Source: Leucobacter aridicollis
Lineage (GTDB): Bacteria > Actinomycetota > Actinomycetes > Actinomycetales > Microbacteriaceae
Direction: 5' to 3'
DNA length: 64,000 nt
Assembly (NCBI RefSeq): GCF_024399335.1
Contig: NZ_CP075339.1
Coordinates: 1,798,001 to 1,862,000 of the forward strand
The translations under genes were made by a program, and so were the position numbers. Below, in pieces: positions 18,951 through 27,531 of the stretch (the stretch's first letter is position 1; each line of letters begins with the position of its first letter). The notes under the pieces are model-generated. The model worked only from the letters and a program-made list of their open reading frames with translations, did not search any database and was not told where the DNA came from.

Positions 18951-20666
18951 ATGAGTGAATCGGTAGTCCTCCCCGCGCTGGGCGAGAGCGTCACCGAGGG
19001 GACGGTGACCCGCTGGCTGAAGCAGGTGGGCGAGACCGTAGCGGTCGACGAGCCGCTGCTCGAGGTCTCGACCGACAAGGTGGACACCGAGGTGCCTTCC
19101 CCAGTCGCCGGCGTGGTCGAAGAGATCCTCGTCCAGGAAGATGAGACCGCTGAGGTTGGCGCTGTGCTCGCGCGCATTGGCGATGGAAGCGGATCCGCTC
19201 CCGCAGCAGCGCCGGCTCCCGAACAGGCGGCTCCCGCAGCGCCAGCTCCTGCTGAGCCTGCTGCTCCGGCAGCTCCCGCTGAGACCGCCGCAGCACCTGC
19301 TGCCGCTGCACCAGCTCCGGCTCCTGCCGCCGGAGGCGACAGCCAGGACATCGTTCTGCCGTCGCTCGGCGAGTCAATCACCGAGGGCACTGTGACCCGC
19401 TGGCTGAAGCAGATCGGTGAGGCCGTCGAGGTCGACGAGCCGCTGCTCGAGGTGTCAACAGACAAGGTCGACACTGAGGTACCGTCACCCGTCGCGGGCA
19501 TCCTCCAGGAGATGCTTGTCGGCGAGGACGAGACCGTAGAGGTTGGCGCAGTCCTCGCGCGCGTCGGGAGCGGAGCAGCTGCTCCGGCGGCGGCACCTGC
19601 TCCGGCACCGGCTGCGCCCGCAGCGGCACCAGCTCCGGCACCGGCTGCGCCCGCAGCAGCACCTGCACCGGCACCGGCTGCGCCCGCAGCGCCCGCAGCG
19701 CCTACACCGGCAGCGCCTGCACCGGCAGCACCCGCACCGGCAGCACCCGCACCGGCTGCAGAGACCGGCGGCTACGTCACCCCGATCGTCCGCAAGCTTG
19801 CGGGTGAGCGCGGCGTGGACCTCGCTACCGTGGTCGGAACTGGCGTTGGTGGCCGCATCCGCAAGGAAGACGTGCTCGCGGCTGCAGCGGCTGCTCCCGC
19901 GGCAGCAGCGGCCCCGGCTGCAGCAGCTCCTGCGCCTCGCGTTGTCTCCGAGCTCCGCGGCACGACGCAGAAGATGAGCCGCCTGCGCAAGGTCATCGCG
20001 GAGCGCGCCGTCGCTTCGATGCAGCAGACGGCTCAGCTCACGACAGTGGTGAAGGTCGACGTGACACGCGTCGCTCAGCTGCGCCAGGCGAAGAAGGATG
20101 AGTTCCTGGCGAAGACTGGTTCGAAGCTTTCCTTCATGCCGTTCTTCGCGCTCGCCGCTGCAGAGGCGCTACAGGCCTACCCTGTGATCAACTCGACAGT
20201 TGAAGGCGACCAGATCGTCTACCCGGCAACTGAAAACGTCAGCATCGCTGTCGACACTGAGCGTGGTCTCCTCACTCCTGTGCTTCGCGACGCAGGAACG
20301 AAGAACATCGCCCAGATCGCCGGTGAGATCGCTGATCTTGCCGCTCGCACCCGTGACAACAAGCTCACGCCGGACGAGCTGAGCGGCGGCACGTTCACGC
20401 TCACGAATACGGGTTCGCGCGGGGCACTGTTTGACACCCCGCTGGTGTTCCTTCCGCAGTCAGCAATTCTCGGCACTGGTGTTGTAGTGAAGGAGCCCGG
20501 GGTTGTTTCGACACCTGAGGGTGACTCGATCGCGATCCGGTCGACGGTGTACCTTGCGCTGTCGTACGATCACCGGACAATCGACGGTGCCGACGCTGCG
20601 CGTTTCCTCACGCAGATGAAGTCCCGCCTCGAAGAGGGCAACTTCGGGGCAGATCTCGGTATCTAG
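18951..20666 (+). CDS. sucB: 2-oxoacid dehydrogenase E2 acyltransferase with two lipoyl domains
   Basis: The dihydrolipoyllysine acyltransferase core of 2-oxoglutarate and/or pyruvate dehydrogenase, 571 residues. There are two lipoyl domains (about 1-76 and 131-206), each with the lipoylated lysine in [15 protein letters not shown]. Ala/Pro linkers follow each domain, then a peripheral subunit-binding domain at [15 protein letters not shown] (about 278-312) and the catalytic domain ending in [15 protein letters not shown] with the His/Asp pair. AAGGAG precedes the ATG. In corynebacteria and mycobacteria a single such E2 serves the pyruvate complex, and AceE in this window has no E2 of its own beside it, so a shared role is likely. 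It is named sucB by convention. Confidence 0.93.
   Translation: MSESVVLPALGESVTEGTVTRWLKQVGETVAVDEPLLEVSTDKVDTEVPSPVAGVVEEILVQEDETAEVGAVLARIGDGSGSAPAAAPAPEQAAPAAPAPAEPAAPAAPAETAAAPAAAAPAPAPAAGGDSQDIVLPSLGESITEGTVTRWLKQIGEAVEVDEPLLEVSTDKVDTEVPSPVAGILQEMLVGEDETVEVGAVLARVGSGAAAPAAAPAPAPAAPAAAPAPAPAAPAAAPAPAPAAPAAPAAPTPAAPAPAAPAPAAPAPAAETGGYVTPIVRKLAGERGVDLATVVGTGVGGRIRKEDVLAAAAAAPAAAAAPAAAAPAPRVVSELRGTTQKMSRLRKVIAERAVASMQQTAQLTTVVKVDVTRVAQLRQAKKDEFLAKTGSKLSFMPFFALAAAEALQAYPVINSTVEGDQIVYPATENVSIAVDTERGLLTPVLRDAGTKNIAQIAGEIADLAARTRDNKLTPDELSGGTFTLTNTGSRGALFDTPLVFLPQSAILGTGVVVKEPGVVSTPEGDSIAIRSTVYLALSYDHRTIDGADAARFLTQMKSRLEEGNFGADLGI
19593..19691 (+). repeat. 33-nt repeats encoding the Ala/Pro linker of SucB
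   Basis: Three nearly identical 33-nt units (19593-19625, 19626-19658, 19659-19691), each encoding [11 protein letters not shown], are followed by 15-nt Pro-Ala units to about 19760. They make the flexible linker between the second lipoyl domain and the subunit-binding domain. The repeat length is in frame, so copy-number change would only alter linker length. Confidence 0.9.
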
Positions 20667-20678
20667 TTTCGACGATAT

Positions 20679-20721
20679 GTGAGGGGTTCTGCGGCGCGAT
20701 GTGCGCCGCAGAACCCCTCAC
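20679..20721 (+). terminator. Terminator after sucB
   Basis: A perfect 19-bp inverted repeat (20679-20697 with 20703-20721) and 5-nt loop, 12 bp after the sucB stop, followed by a weakly T-rich sequence (TCGTTTG). It ends the lpdA-sucB unit. Confidence 0.92.
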
Positions 20722-20794
20722 TCGTTTGTGACGTAGTGGATCGTCCGCCCTCAGCTCGGCCCGCAAGCGTTGCCCCCTCGCACCGCCTGCAGCG

Positions 20795-21355
20795 TCACCG
20801 GCGCCTGGATCCATCGGCGAACAAGGCTCGCACAGCGCCAAACGATTCCTGTCGCAGAGGCGTGGGGGTGATTCGGCCAGCGACAGCGTGTCTGAGTGTC
20901 TCTCCGGCCGCATTCGACTCCCACGCCCTCATGTGAGCGAGTTCTGCAGCGACGTCACCAAATAGCTCGCCGAGAAACTCACTCGCGCCCACCGGGGCAA
21001 CGCTCGTCGCCACGCTCGACAGCTCCCTGAGCGACACGCCGAAGCCGTGACATCCGGCATCGTGACCCGCCCGAAGATGCGCGACACCCTGTGCAACGCG
21101 CGCATTGCTCCGCCAGCCTGCTTCTGGGGGCAGCTCGATCAGCGCAACATCCGCCTGTGGGACGAGCCGACGCCGATACTTGCCTTCACCCGGAACGTGC
21201 AGCGTCAGCTTTCGGGCAACGTCTGCCCCGAGGCATGCCCCGTGCTCCCGCGCGGCGAACCCCGCGAAGCAGACACCAAGCATGAGGCTCGTCGTCTCCC
21301 CCGCCGACAGGAGTACTTTGGGCGGTTGACGGGAAGCATCGTTGGAAGTGCGCAT
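20795..21355 (-). CDS. Hypothetical protein at the usual lipB-lipA position
   Basis: A 186-residue open frame on the opposite strand to its neighbours. The ATG at 21355 has AGGAT about 9 nt upstream. The protein has a moderately hydrophobic N-terminal stretch (SLMLGVCFAGFAAREHGA), then a mixed soluble region (ADVALIELPPEAGW, GVSLRELSSVATSVAPVGASEFLGELFGDVAAEL). I recognise no family. The composition looks like real protein rather than antisense noise, but there is no motif to confirm it. In M. tuberculosis lipB and lipA lie between the E2 gene and the DUF4191 gene; here this ORF occupies that space. Confidence 0.55.
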   Translation of the reverse strand: MRTSNDASRQPPKVLLSAGETTSLMLGVCFAGFAAREHGACLGADVARKLTLHVPGEGKYRRRLVPQADVALIELPPEAGWRSNARVAQGVAHLRAGHDAGCHGFGVSLRELSSVATSVAPVGASEFLGELFGDVAAELAHMRAWESNAAGETLRHAVAGRITPTPLRQESFGAVRALFADGSRRR

Positions 21356-21540
21356 GCATCTATCCTCGTCCTCGCTTGGGCCGGGGCCCCGTAGCATGGG
21401 GCAAATCTGTGCCTCTCGGGATAACCGGTGCGGGTGGGACGCCTGTGGGCGAGCCACCTCAGGAGCGAAAATCGCTCTGCCACGAGCGAACTCAGGCCGG
21501 GTTGCTCGAGCAGCGCCTGAGAAGCGGTACGATGGAAGGT

Positions 21541-22230
21541 ATGGCAGAGGCGAAGCAGAAGTCCCCGGATCGCATCAAGCAGATGGTGCAGGTGTACAAG
21601 AACACCCGCACCCAAGACAAGCTGCTGACCCCGCTGATGCTGCTCTCCTTCGTCGGCCCGATCCTGGTGGCCGTGCTTCTCGCTTGGCTCCTGCCAGGCA
21701 ACTGGTTTAGCTGGATCCTGTGGCCCCTCACCGGCATTCTTGCCGGACTGCTCATTGCGATGATCGTTCTTGGTCGCCGCGCCGAGGCAGTCGCATACGC
21801 GCAGATTGAGGGGCGTCCCGGCGCGGTTGGTGCAATCGTGCAGAGCGCACTTCGGCGTAGCTGGCGTGGGTCGGAGGTGCCCGTCGCGATGACCCGGCAG
21901 CAGGATGCGGTATACCGCGTCATCGGGCGCGGCGGAGTCGTACTCATTTCTGAGGGCTCGCGCCAGCGCACTCAGCGCATCGCGCAGGACGAGGAACGCA
22001 AACTCAAGCGCGCGATCTCAAACGTTCCGATCTCGCACCTCTACGTTGGCCCTGACGAGGGTTCGGTGGCATTGCCGAAGCTTTCGAAGGAGCTGCAAAA
22101 GATGAAGCGTGTACTCAATCGCAACGAGATCGCTGCTGTCTATAACCGGCTCTCGTCGCTTCAGGCGAGCCCCGTTGGAATCCCGAAGGGAATCGACCCG
22201 AATCGCGTCCGCGCACAGCGCCCGCGCTAA
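21541..22230 (+). CDS. DUF4191 family membrane protein
   Basis: A 229-residue protein of the actinobacterial DUF4191 family (Rv2219-like), function unknown. After a basic N-terminus it has two membrane segments (about residues 32-52 and 60-80) in the loop-separated pair PLMLLSFVGPILVAVLLAW and ILAGLLIAMIVLG. A cytoplasmic C-terminal domain follows, with YAQIEGRPGAVGAIVQSALR and VSHLYVGPDEG-like features (here ISHLYVGPDEG). An ATG three codons upstream (21532) is an alternative start with a better-spaced GAGAAG. The RDD gene follows after 3 bp, so the two are coupled. Confidence 0.88.
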   Translation: MAEAKQKSPDRIKQMVQVYKNTRTQDKLLTPLMLLSFVGPILVAVLLAWLLPGNWFSWILWPLTGILAGLLIAMIVLGRRAEAVAYAQIEGRPGAVGAIVQSALRRSWRGSEVPVAMTRQQDAVYRVIGRGGVVLISEGSRQRTQRIAQDEERKLKRAISNVPISHLYVGPDEGSVALPKLSKELQKMKRVLNRNEIAAVYNRLSSLQASPVGIPKGIDPNRVRAQRPR

Positions 22231-22233
22231 ACC

Positions 22234-22650
22234 ATGTCCCAGAAGTTTGGTGACCTCGCCCCCAGCGAGTATCCGGGGGAGCGTCTCGGTCTTCCCGAGG
22301 ACGGGCCTCGCTCGGTCGGCCGTGTGGGGCGACGCCTGCTCGCGATCTGCATCGACTGGGCCCTCGCTTCCCTCCCCGCCTACCTCCTCATCGGAGGACC
22401 GCAGGCGATGTGGTGGCACTCTCTCATTTTTATGCTCATGCAGATCGTCTTCGTTCCGACAATCGGTGGTTCGCTCGGACATCGACTGGTCGGCCTGCAG
22501 GTTGTTCCGATCGCTGGCGGCTGGGTTGGCGTCTGGCGCCCCATCGTTCGCGCGGTGCTCGTCACACTCGTGATCCCAGCACTCGTCTGGGACAGCGACC
22601 AGCGCGGCTTTCACGACAAGATCGCAGGGACGGTACTGATTCGCGTCTAG
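22234..22650 (+). CDS. RDD family membrane protein
   Basis: A 138-residue protein with an RDD domain: VGRRLLAICIDWALASLPAYL at the start (the R and D of the motif), a second membrane segment, the glycine-rich GGSLGHRLVGLQVVP and the final DQRGFHDKIAGTVLI. Three or four membrane segments are expected. The family may transport ions or small solutes; nothing here specifies a substrate. It corresponds to Rv2219A next to glnA1 in M. tuberculosis and is placed identically here, 3 bp after DUF4191. Confidence 0.9.
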   Translation: MSQKFGDLAPSEYPGERLGLPEDGPRSVGRVGRRLLAICIDWALASLPAYLLIGGPQAMWWHSLIFMLMQIVFVPTIGGSLGHRLVGLQVVPIAGGWVGVWRPIVRAVLVTLVIPALVWDSDQRGFHDKIAGTVLIRV

Positions 22651-22719
22651 GGCGCAGTCAACTCATCATGCGAAAACACGTTGTCACCGTCGACACCGTA
22701 GTTCGTCGCGCCGCAATAC

Positions 22720-22763
22720 GTAACACGCCTGAAACACTGCTTCCACGCTCCCGAAACGCTGGA
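22720..22763 (+). promoter_or_regulatory. Putative GlnR box upstream of glnA
   Basis: Four pentamers at exact 11-bp steps: GTAAC (22720-22724), GAAAC (22731-22735), TCCAC (22742-22746) and GAAAC (22753-22757), each followed by six unconstrained bases. This matches the published actinomycete GlnR pattern gTnAC-n6-GaAAC-n6 repeated twice; only the third half-site deviates. It ends about 57 bp before the glnA start. GlnR is the nitrogen-starvation activator/repressor of glnA in Streptomyces and mycobacteria; its action here is inferred. Confidence 0.8.
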
Positions 22764-22819
22764 AGCATAGGCTTGACCTACGAAGCGGCAGACCGCCGCA
22801 CCGAAAAGTGAGGATCCCG

Positions 22820-24244
22820 ATGTTCAAGACTCCCCAGGAAGTCATCGACTATATCCGCGAAACCGACGTCAAGTTCCTTGACATCCGGTTCACCGATCTC
22901 CCCGGCGTGCAGCAGCACTTCAACATTCCGGCGAGCACGGTAGATCTCGACTTCTTCGAGGTCGGGCAGATGTTCGACGCCTCCTCGATCCGCGGCTTCG
23001 CTACGATCGCTGAGTCGGACATGCAGCTCATCCCCGACGTCACAACTGCGTACATCGATCAGTTCCGCGCCGAGCGCACCCTCATCATGGTGTTCGACAT
23101 TTACAACCCGCGCACAGGCGAAATCTACTCGAAGGACCCACGCCAGGTCGCGAAGAAAGCCGAGCAGTTCCTCGCTTCGACCGGAATCGCCGACACCGCG
23201 TTCTTCGCCCCCGAGGCAGAGTTCTACATTCTCGACTCGGTTCGCTACGAAACCACTCCGCGCCGTACGTTCTTCGAGATCGACTCGGAGGAGGCCCACT
23301 GGAACTCCGCCACAGATTACGAGGGCGGAAACCTCGGGAACACGACCGCGCTCAAGGGAGGCTATTTCCCAGTCTCCCCCGTGGACAAGCAGGCTGATCT
23401 GCGTGATGACATCTCGCTTCGCCTTATCGAAGCTGGCCTGCAGCTCGAGCGTTCCCACCACGAGGTCGGCGCTCCCGGTCAGGCAGAGATCAACTATCGG
23501 TTTGACACGATGGTCTCTGCTGCCGACGACGTGCTGAAGTTCAAGTACATCGTCAAGAACACCGCAGAGCTCTGGGGTAAGACGGCCACATTCATGCCGA
23601 AACCCGTGTTTGGCGATAACGGCTCGGGAATGCATACACACATGTCCCTCTGGGCAAACGGCGAACCGCTGTTCTACGACGAGAACGGTTATGCCGGACT
23701 CTCGGACACCGCTCGCTGGTACATCGGCGGCATCCTCAAGCACGCGCCGTCGCTGCTCGCCTTCACGAACCCGACGATCAACAGCTACCGTCGCCTCGTG
23801 AAGGGCTACGAGGCTCCCGTGAACCTTGCCTACTCAGCAGGTAACCGTTCGGCCGCAATTCGCATCCCGCTCACTGGCTCCAACCCGAAGGCGAAGCGCA
23901 TCGAATTCCGCGCCCCTGACGCTTCGGGCAACCCGTATCTCGCATTCGCAGCTCAGCTCATGGCCGGCATCGACGGCATTCGCAACCGGATCGAGCCCGG
24001 CGAGCCGATCGACAAGGATCTCTACGAGCTTCCCCCGGAGGAGGCCGCGAACATCCCGCAGGTGCCCGGCTCGCTCGGCGAGGCACTCGCCGCTCTCGAA
24101 GCGGATCACGCCTACCTGCTTGAGGGCGGCGTCTTCACTGAGGAGCTGATCCAGACTTGGATCAACCTGAAGAACGAGACCGAACTGCTCCCAATGGCGG
24201 TTCGTCCCCACCCGTACGAGTTCGAGCTCTACTACGGCGTGTAG
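22820..24244 (+). CDS. glnA: Glutamine synthetase type I (adenylylatable, GlnA1)
   Basis: Forms glutamine from glutamate, ammonia and ATP as a dodecamer in the cytoplasm. It has 474 residues from the ATG at 22820 ([14 protein letters not shown]), preceded by GTGAGGAT; a GTG four codons upstream is possible but less typical. Active-site features: [54 protein letters not shown], and NRSAAIRIP with its Arg residues. The adenylylation tyrosine is Tyr402 in [10 protein letters not shown], which marks it as the GlnE-controlled isoform; glnE lies just downstream. A GlnR-like box and an intrinsic terminator flank the gene. Confidence 0.97.
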   Translation: MFKTPQEVIDYIRETDVKFLDIRFTDLPGVQQHFNIPASTVDLDFFEVGQMFDASSIRGFATIAESDMQLIPDVTTAYIDQFRAERTLIMVFDIYNPRTGEIYSKDPRQVAKKAEQFLASTGIADTAFFAPEAEFYILDSVRYETTPRRTFFEIDSEEAHWNSATDYEGGNLGNTTALKGGYFPVSPVDKQADLRDDISLRLIEAGLQLERSHHEVGAPGQAEINYRFDTMVSAADDVLKFKYIVKNTAELWGKTATFMPKPVFGDNGSGMHTHMSLWANGEPLFYDENGYAGLSDTARWYIGGILKHAPSLLAFTNPTINSYRRLVKGYEAPVNLAYSAGNRSAAIRIPLTGSNPKAKRIEFRAPDASGNPYLAFAAQLMAGIDGIRNRIEPGEPIDKDLYELPPEEAANIPQVPGSLGEALAALEADHAYLLEGGVFTEELIQTWINLKNETELLPMAVRPHPYEFELYYGV

Positions 24245-24264
24245 GACTCGCTCCGCCATACACG

Positions 24265-24306
24265 CGAAACCGCTCAGCGTGCCGAGTAGGCATCTGGGCG
24301 GTTTCG
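24265..24306 (+). terminator. Terminator after glnA
   Basis: A 13-bp stem with one G-T pair (24265-24277 with 24294-24306) encloses a second small TGCC/GGCA stem; a TTTCG sequence follows. It lies 20 bp after the glnA stop. Confidence 0.85.
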
Positions 24307-24319
24307 TTTCGTGTTGGTG

Positions 24320-24397
24320 CTAGGAGTTGATATCGTCCTCGATATCGGCATCCTCGCTTGCGAGAATGGCTTCGAGGAAGCTTGCCAGATAGTTCAT
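24320..24397 (-). CDS. Possible 25-residue acidic peptide between glnA and glnE
   Basis: An ATG-to-TAG frame of 26 codons on the minus strand, reading MNYLASFLEAILASEDADIE then DDINS. It suggests an N-terminal amphipathic helix followed by an acidic tail. No Shine-Dalgarno sequence precedes the ATG, but TACTCT lies 7 nt upstream of it, in the right place for the -10 of a leaderless transcript. The frame sits between the glnA terminator and the glnE 3' end, where no other gene is present. It is short enough to be chance, and no homologue was searched. Confidence 0.35.
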   Translation of the reverse strand: MNYLASFLEAILASEDADIEDDINS

Positions 24398-24502
24398 GGT
24401 TGTCAGAGTACGCGCCAAGTTGCCCGCTGGCTAGACCTGGCACGGAACAATCACCGGGAGTTCACCGAGCAGACATAGCCCCGACCTGGTGGCACGTGGT
24501 GC

Positions 24503-27500
24503 TTAGGCCTGCACTTCTGGGAAAAGCTCGTCTTCGCGATAGCCGAAGAACTCGCGCTCAAACACGGCGCGGGCGCGCCTGCTCGCCGTGTGCCAGCGCT
24601 CAACAAGCTCGCTCGTGCGGTCGCGTCGCTCTCCGAGAACGCCCGCGATGCCGGCGAGATCACGCCAGTCGCGCGGCAGTGAGTCGGCCGCTCTGCCGTT
24701 CCAGAGACGCATCGCCGAGCGGAGTGTGCTCGCGAGGCGCCAGGCGTCCTCAAGCGTTGCTGCGTCCTCCTTGTCAATGAGTCCAAGCCTCGCCGCTGCA
24801 GCTAGCGCCTCGAGAGTCGACACCGTGCGAAGCTCAGGGTGTGCTGCACCGTGCTGCAGCTGCAGCAGCTGCACAAGCCACTCGACATCGCTGATGCCGC
24901 CCGGGCCGAGCTTCAAGTGCATCGCTGGATCCTGCCCCTGTGGCAGCCGCTCCCCCTCGACGCGTGCTTTCATGCGCCGAACATCGCGCAGCTGTTCCTC
25001 CCTGAACTCGCTCGGATACCTGATCGGGTCAGCCATCGCAAAGAACTCGGCGCTCAGGCTCGCGTCGCCGGCCGCGTGGCGGGCCCGTAGCAACGCCTGG
25101 GCCTCCCACGTGGCCGACCAGCGCTCATAGTAACTCCGGTATGAGTCGATACTGCGAACAAGCGGGCCGTTCTTGCCCTCCGGCCGCAGATCGAAGTCGA
25201 GGTCGACTGGAAACCGTGGGTCTGAGACGAGCGTGCGAAGCTCGCTCACGACCTTGGCCGCGGGCGACACAGGCCCACTACCCGTCGCACCACCACGCGC
25301 CACCGCGATGAGGTCGATGTCGGAGGCAAAGCCGAGCTCGCCGCCACCGAACCTGCCCATGCCGACGAGTGCAATCTCCGGTGCAGCGCTCTCGCTTCCG
25401 AGATGCCCCCGAATCGCAGAGAGCAGCGCGTCGAGCAGAGCGGTGTGCGCCCCGTCAAGGCCCTTCGCGACGGTCTCCTCGTCGAGCACTCCAACGACGC
25501 GGCCCATCGCGAGTCTGAGGATCTCGCGCCGATGCACGCGGCGTAGACGCTCCGCAGCGGACTGAGCGGAGGGCCGACGTGACACCAGCGAGCGCATCTC
25601 GGCCAGCAGCGCCTCAGGCGCCGGGGGTTCGAGCAGCGCATCTCGTTCGAGCCAGGCGACGCCCTCGGGGTACCCCTCGAGCAGGCCCGCAGCGTACTTC
25701 GAGTTTGCGAGCAGCAGCGTGAGCCGCTCGGCCGCGAGCGAGCCGTCCCTGAGGAGGCGCAGGTACCACGACGCATCCCGGTTCGCCTCGCTCACCTTGC
25801 GAAAGGCGAGCAAGCCGAAATCAGGATCGGTGCCGAGCGCCAGCCATTGCAGCAGCACTGGGGTGAGGTTGCGCAAGATCTTTGCGCTGCGCGACGGGCC
25901 GCTTGTAAGTGCGGCGAGGTGCCGTGAGGCGCCATCAGGATCGAGGAAGCCAATGCTCGACAGTCGAGCTTTTGCCTCTGCCGTGCCGAGCACAAACTCC
26001 TCGTCAGGCAAAGCTGCGACAGCGCTCAACAGCGGCGCATAAAAGATCTTCAGGTGCAGTTCTCGGACCTCGCGGCGTACTCGATCCCAGAGCGCGCCCA
26101 GTTCCTTCGCGTCTCGTGCAAGTCCAGACGCCCGCGCAAGCACCCGCCGTCCCTCATCGTCGCTCGGCATGAGTGCGGTTCGTCGAAGGTCGCGAAGTTG
26201 AAGCCTGTGCTCGAGCACCCGCAGCGTTCGATAGTGCTCGCTCAGGCGTTCACCGTCCCGGCGGGCCACGTAGCCATCGTCGACAAGTGCTCGAAGCGCG
26301 GGCAGTGTGCCCCGCAGTTGCAGGTGCTCGTCGTGCTGGCCATGCACGAGTTGCAGCAGCTGCACGCTGAACTCGATATCGCGCAGCCCTCCGGGACCGA
26401 GTTTGATTTGCAGCGGCAGCTCTTCAGGCGCGATGTGCTCAGTTACTCGTTCACGCATGCGCTGCACTGAACCAACGAAGTCCTCGCGACTCGCAGACGC
26501 CCAGACGAGCGGCCGTGTCGCAGCAACAAATTGCTCGCCAAGGGCAAGGTCGCCTGCACACGCCCTGGCCTTAATAAGCGCTTGGAACTCCCATGCTTTC
26601 GCCCACCTGTCGTAGTAGCTCAGCATCGATGACAGCGACCGCACGAGTGGCCCCTGCCTGCCCTCCGGGCGAAGGTTCGGGTCGACCTGCCAGAGAGGCA
26701 GCTCGTGAGCAGGATCCTGAATGGCACGCATCACCTCACGAGCGAGCGCGGTCGCCGCGCGCTCGTCGCCCTCGGCGATGAACATGACGTCGACGTCCGA
26801 GACAACGTTGAGCTCTTGCGCGCCGCACTTGCCCATGGCAATCACCGAGAACCTGAGCTCGGAAAGCTTTGCTGTCGCAACTCGAGGGCTGGCGCCGTCA
26901 GCGCCGAGCGTCGCCCGGCCAACTGCGATGGCTGCCTCTATTGCCGCGTCTGCGAGACTCGACAGCGCGGCAGCGACGGCCTCAAACGCGGGTCGAGGGT
27001 CACGGGCGACCTCTTGTGGCCCGGCGCTCGTCAGGTCGAAGAGCGCGACGCTGGAGAGCAGCGCACGGTACCCGACTCTGAGCGCATTCCAACCCGGTTC
27101 TCCAGCGAGCTGCACGCCACCCGGCGCGACCGCGGCAAGCATCTCGGCCCGCGCCTCTTCAGCGCTCGGAAGACGGCCATCCCCGCACACGGTCGCCCCG
27201 ATGAGTTCCGGGTGTCTGGAGAAGAACTCTCCGAGCGCTGGCGACGCACCAACAAGTAGGCACAGGCGTCGCCAAGCGAATGCGTCGAGTAGTGCGAGCC
27301 TCGCTCCCTCGGCTTCCGCAATGCGTAGAAGCATGGCGAGCGCCGTGTCTGGGTCCGCAGCCGCCTGCAACCCCTCCAGAAGCGCTAATTCGTCTGCCCC
27401 ATCGAGCGCGAGGGCGAGCTCGCGAATGCTCTCCCGGGCTGCTGTGAGGTTCTGAAACCCGGCGCGCGCGTAGCTTCCAAGCTCTCCGCGCCGACCGGGT

Positions 27501-27526
27501 CGCGAGGCTCCGGGCTCCATCATCAC
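24503..27526 (-). CDS. glnE: Bifunctional glutamine synthetase adenylyltransferase/deadenylase
   Basis: Adenylylates (C-terminal domain) and deadenylylates (N-terminal domain) glutamine synthetase at its regulatory tyrosine. It has 1007 residues, normal for the family. There are two nucleotidyltransferase domains: the first with KCGAQELNVVSDVDVMFI (about residue 235), the second with GRFGGGELGFASDIDLIAV (about 735). Each is followed by a helical domain containing LKLGPGGLRDIEFSVQLLQL or LKLGPGGISDVEWLVQLLQL. The frame opens with GTG-ATG-ATG about 6 nt beyond the glnA2 stop with no clear ribosome binding site, so it is probably translationally coupled to glnA2. Confidence 0.95.
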   Translation of the reverse strand: MMMEPGASRPGRRGELGSYARAGFQNLTAARESIRELALALDGADELALLEGLQAAADPDTALAMLLRIAEAEGARLALLDAFAWRRLCLLVGASPALGEFFSRHPELIGATVCGDGRLPSAEEARAEMLAAVAPGGVQLAGEPGWNALRVGYRALLSSVALFDLTSAGPQEVARDPRPAFEAVAAALSSLADAAIEAAIAVGRATLGADGASPRVATAKLSELRFSVIAMGKCGAQELNVVSDVDVMFIAEGDERAATALAREVMRAIQDPAHELPLWQVDPNLRPEGRQGPLVRSLSSMLSYYDRWAKAWEFQALIKARACAGDLALGEQFVAATRPLVWASASREDFVGSVQRMRERVTEHIAPEELPLQIKLGPGGLRDIEFSVQLLQLVHGQHDEHLQLRGTLPALRALVDDGYVARRDGERLSEHYRTLRVLEHRLQLRDLRRTALMPSDDEGRRVLARASGLARDAKELGALWDRVRREVRELHLKIFYAPLLSAVAALPDEEFVLGTAEAKARLSSIGFLDPDGASRHLAALTSGPSRSAKILRNLTPVLLQWLALGTDPDFGLLAFRKVSEANRDASWYLRLLRDGSLAAERLTLLLANSKYAAGLLEGYPEGVAWLERDALLEPPAPEALLAEMRSLVSRRPSAQSAAERLRRVHRREILRLAMGRVVGVLDEETVAKGLDGAHTALLDALLSAIRGHLGSESAAPEIALVGMGRFGGGELGFASDIDLIAVARGGATGSGPVSPAAKVVSELRTLVSDPRFPVDLDFDLRPEGKNGPLVRSIDSYRSYYERWSATWEAQALLRARHAAGDASLSAEFFAMADPIRYPSEFREEQLRDVRRMKARVEGERLPQGQDPAMHLKLGPGGISDVEWLVQLLQLQHGAAHPELRTVSTLEALAAAARLGLIDKEDAATLEDAWRLASTLRSAMRLWNGRAADSLPRDWRDLAGIAGVLGERRDRTSELVERWHTASRRARAVFEREFFGYREDELFPEVQA

Positions 27527-27531
27527 TGCGA

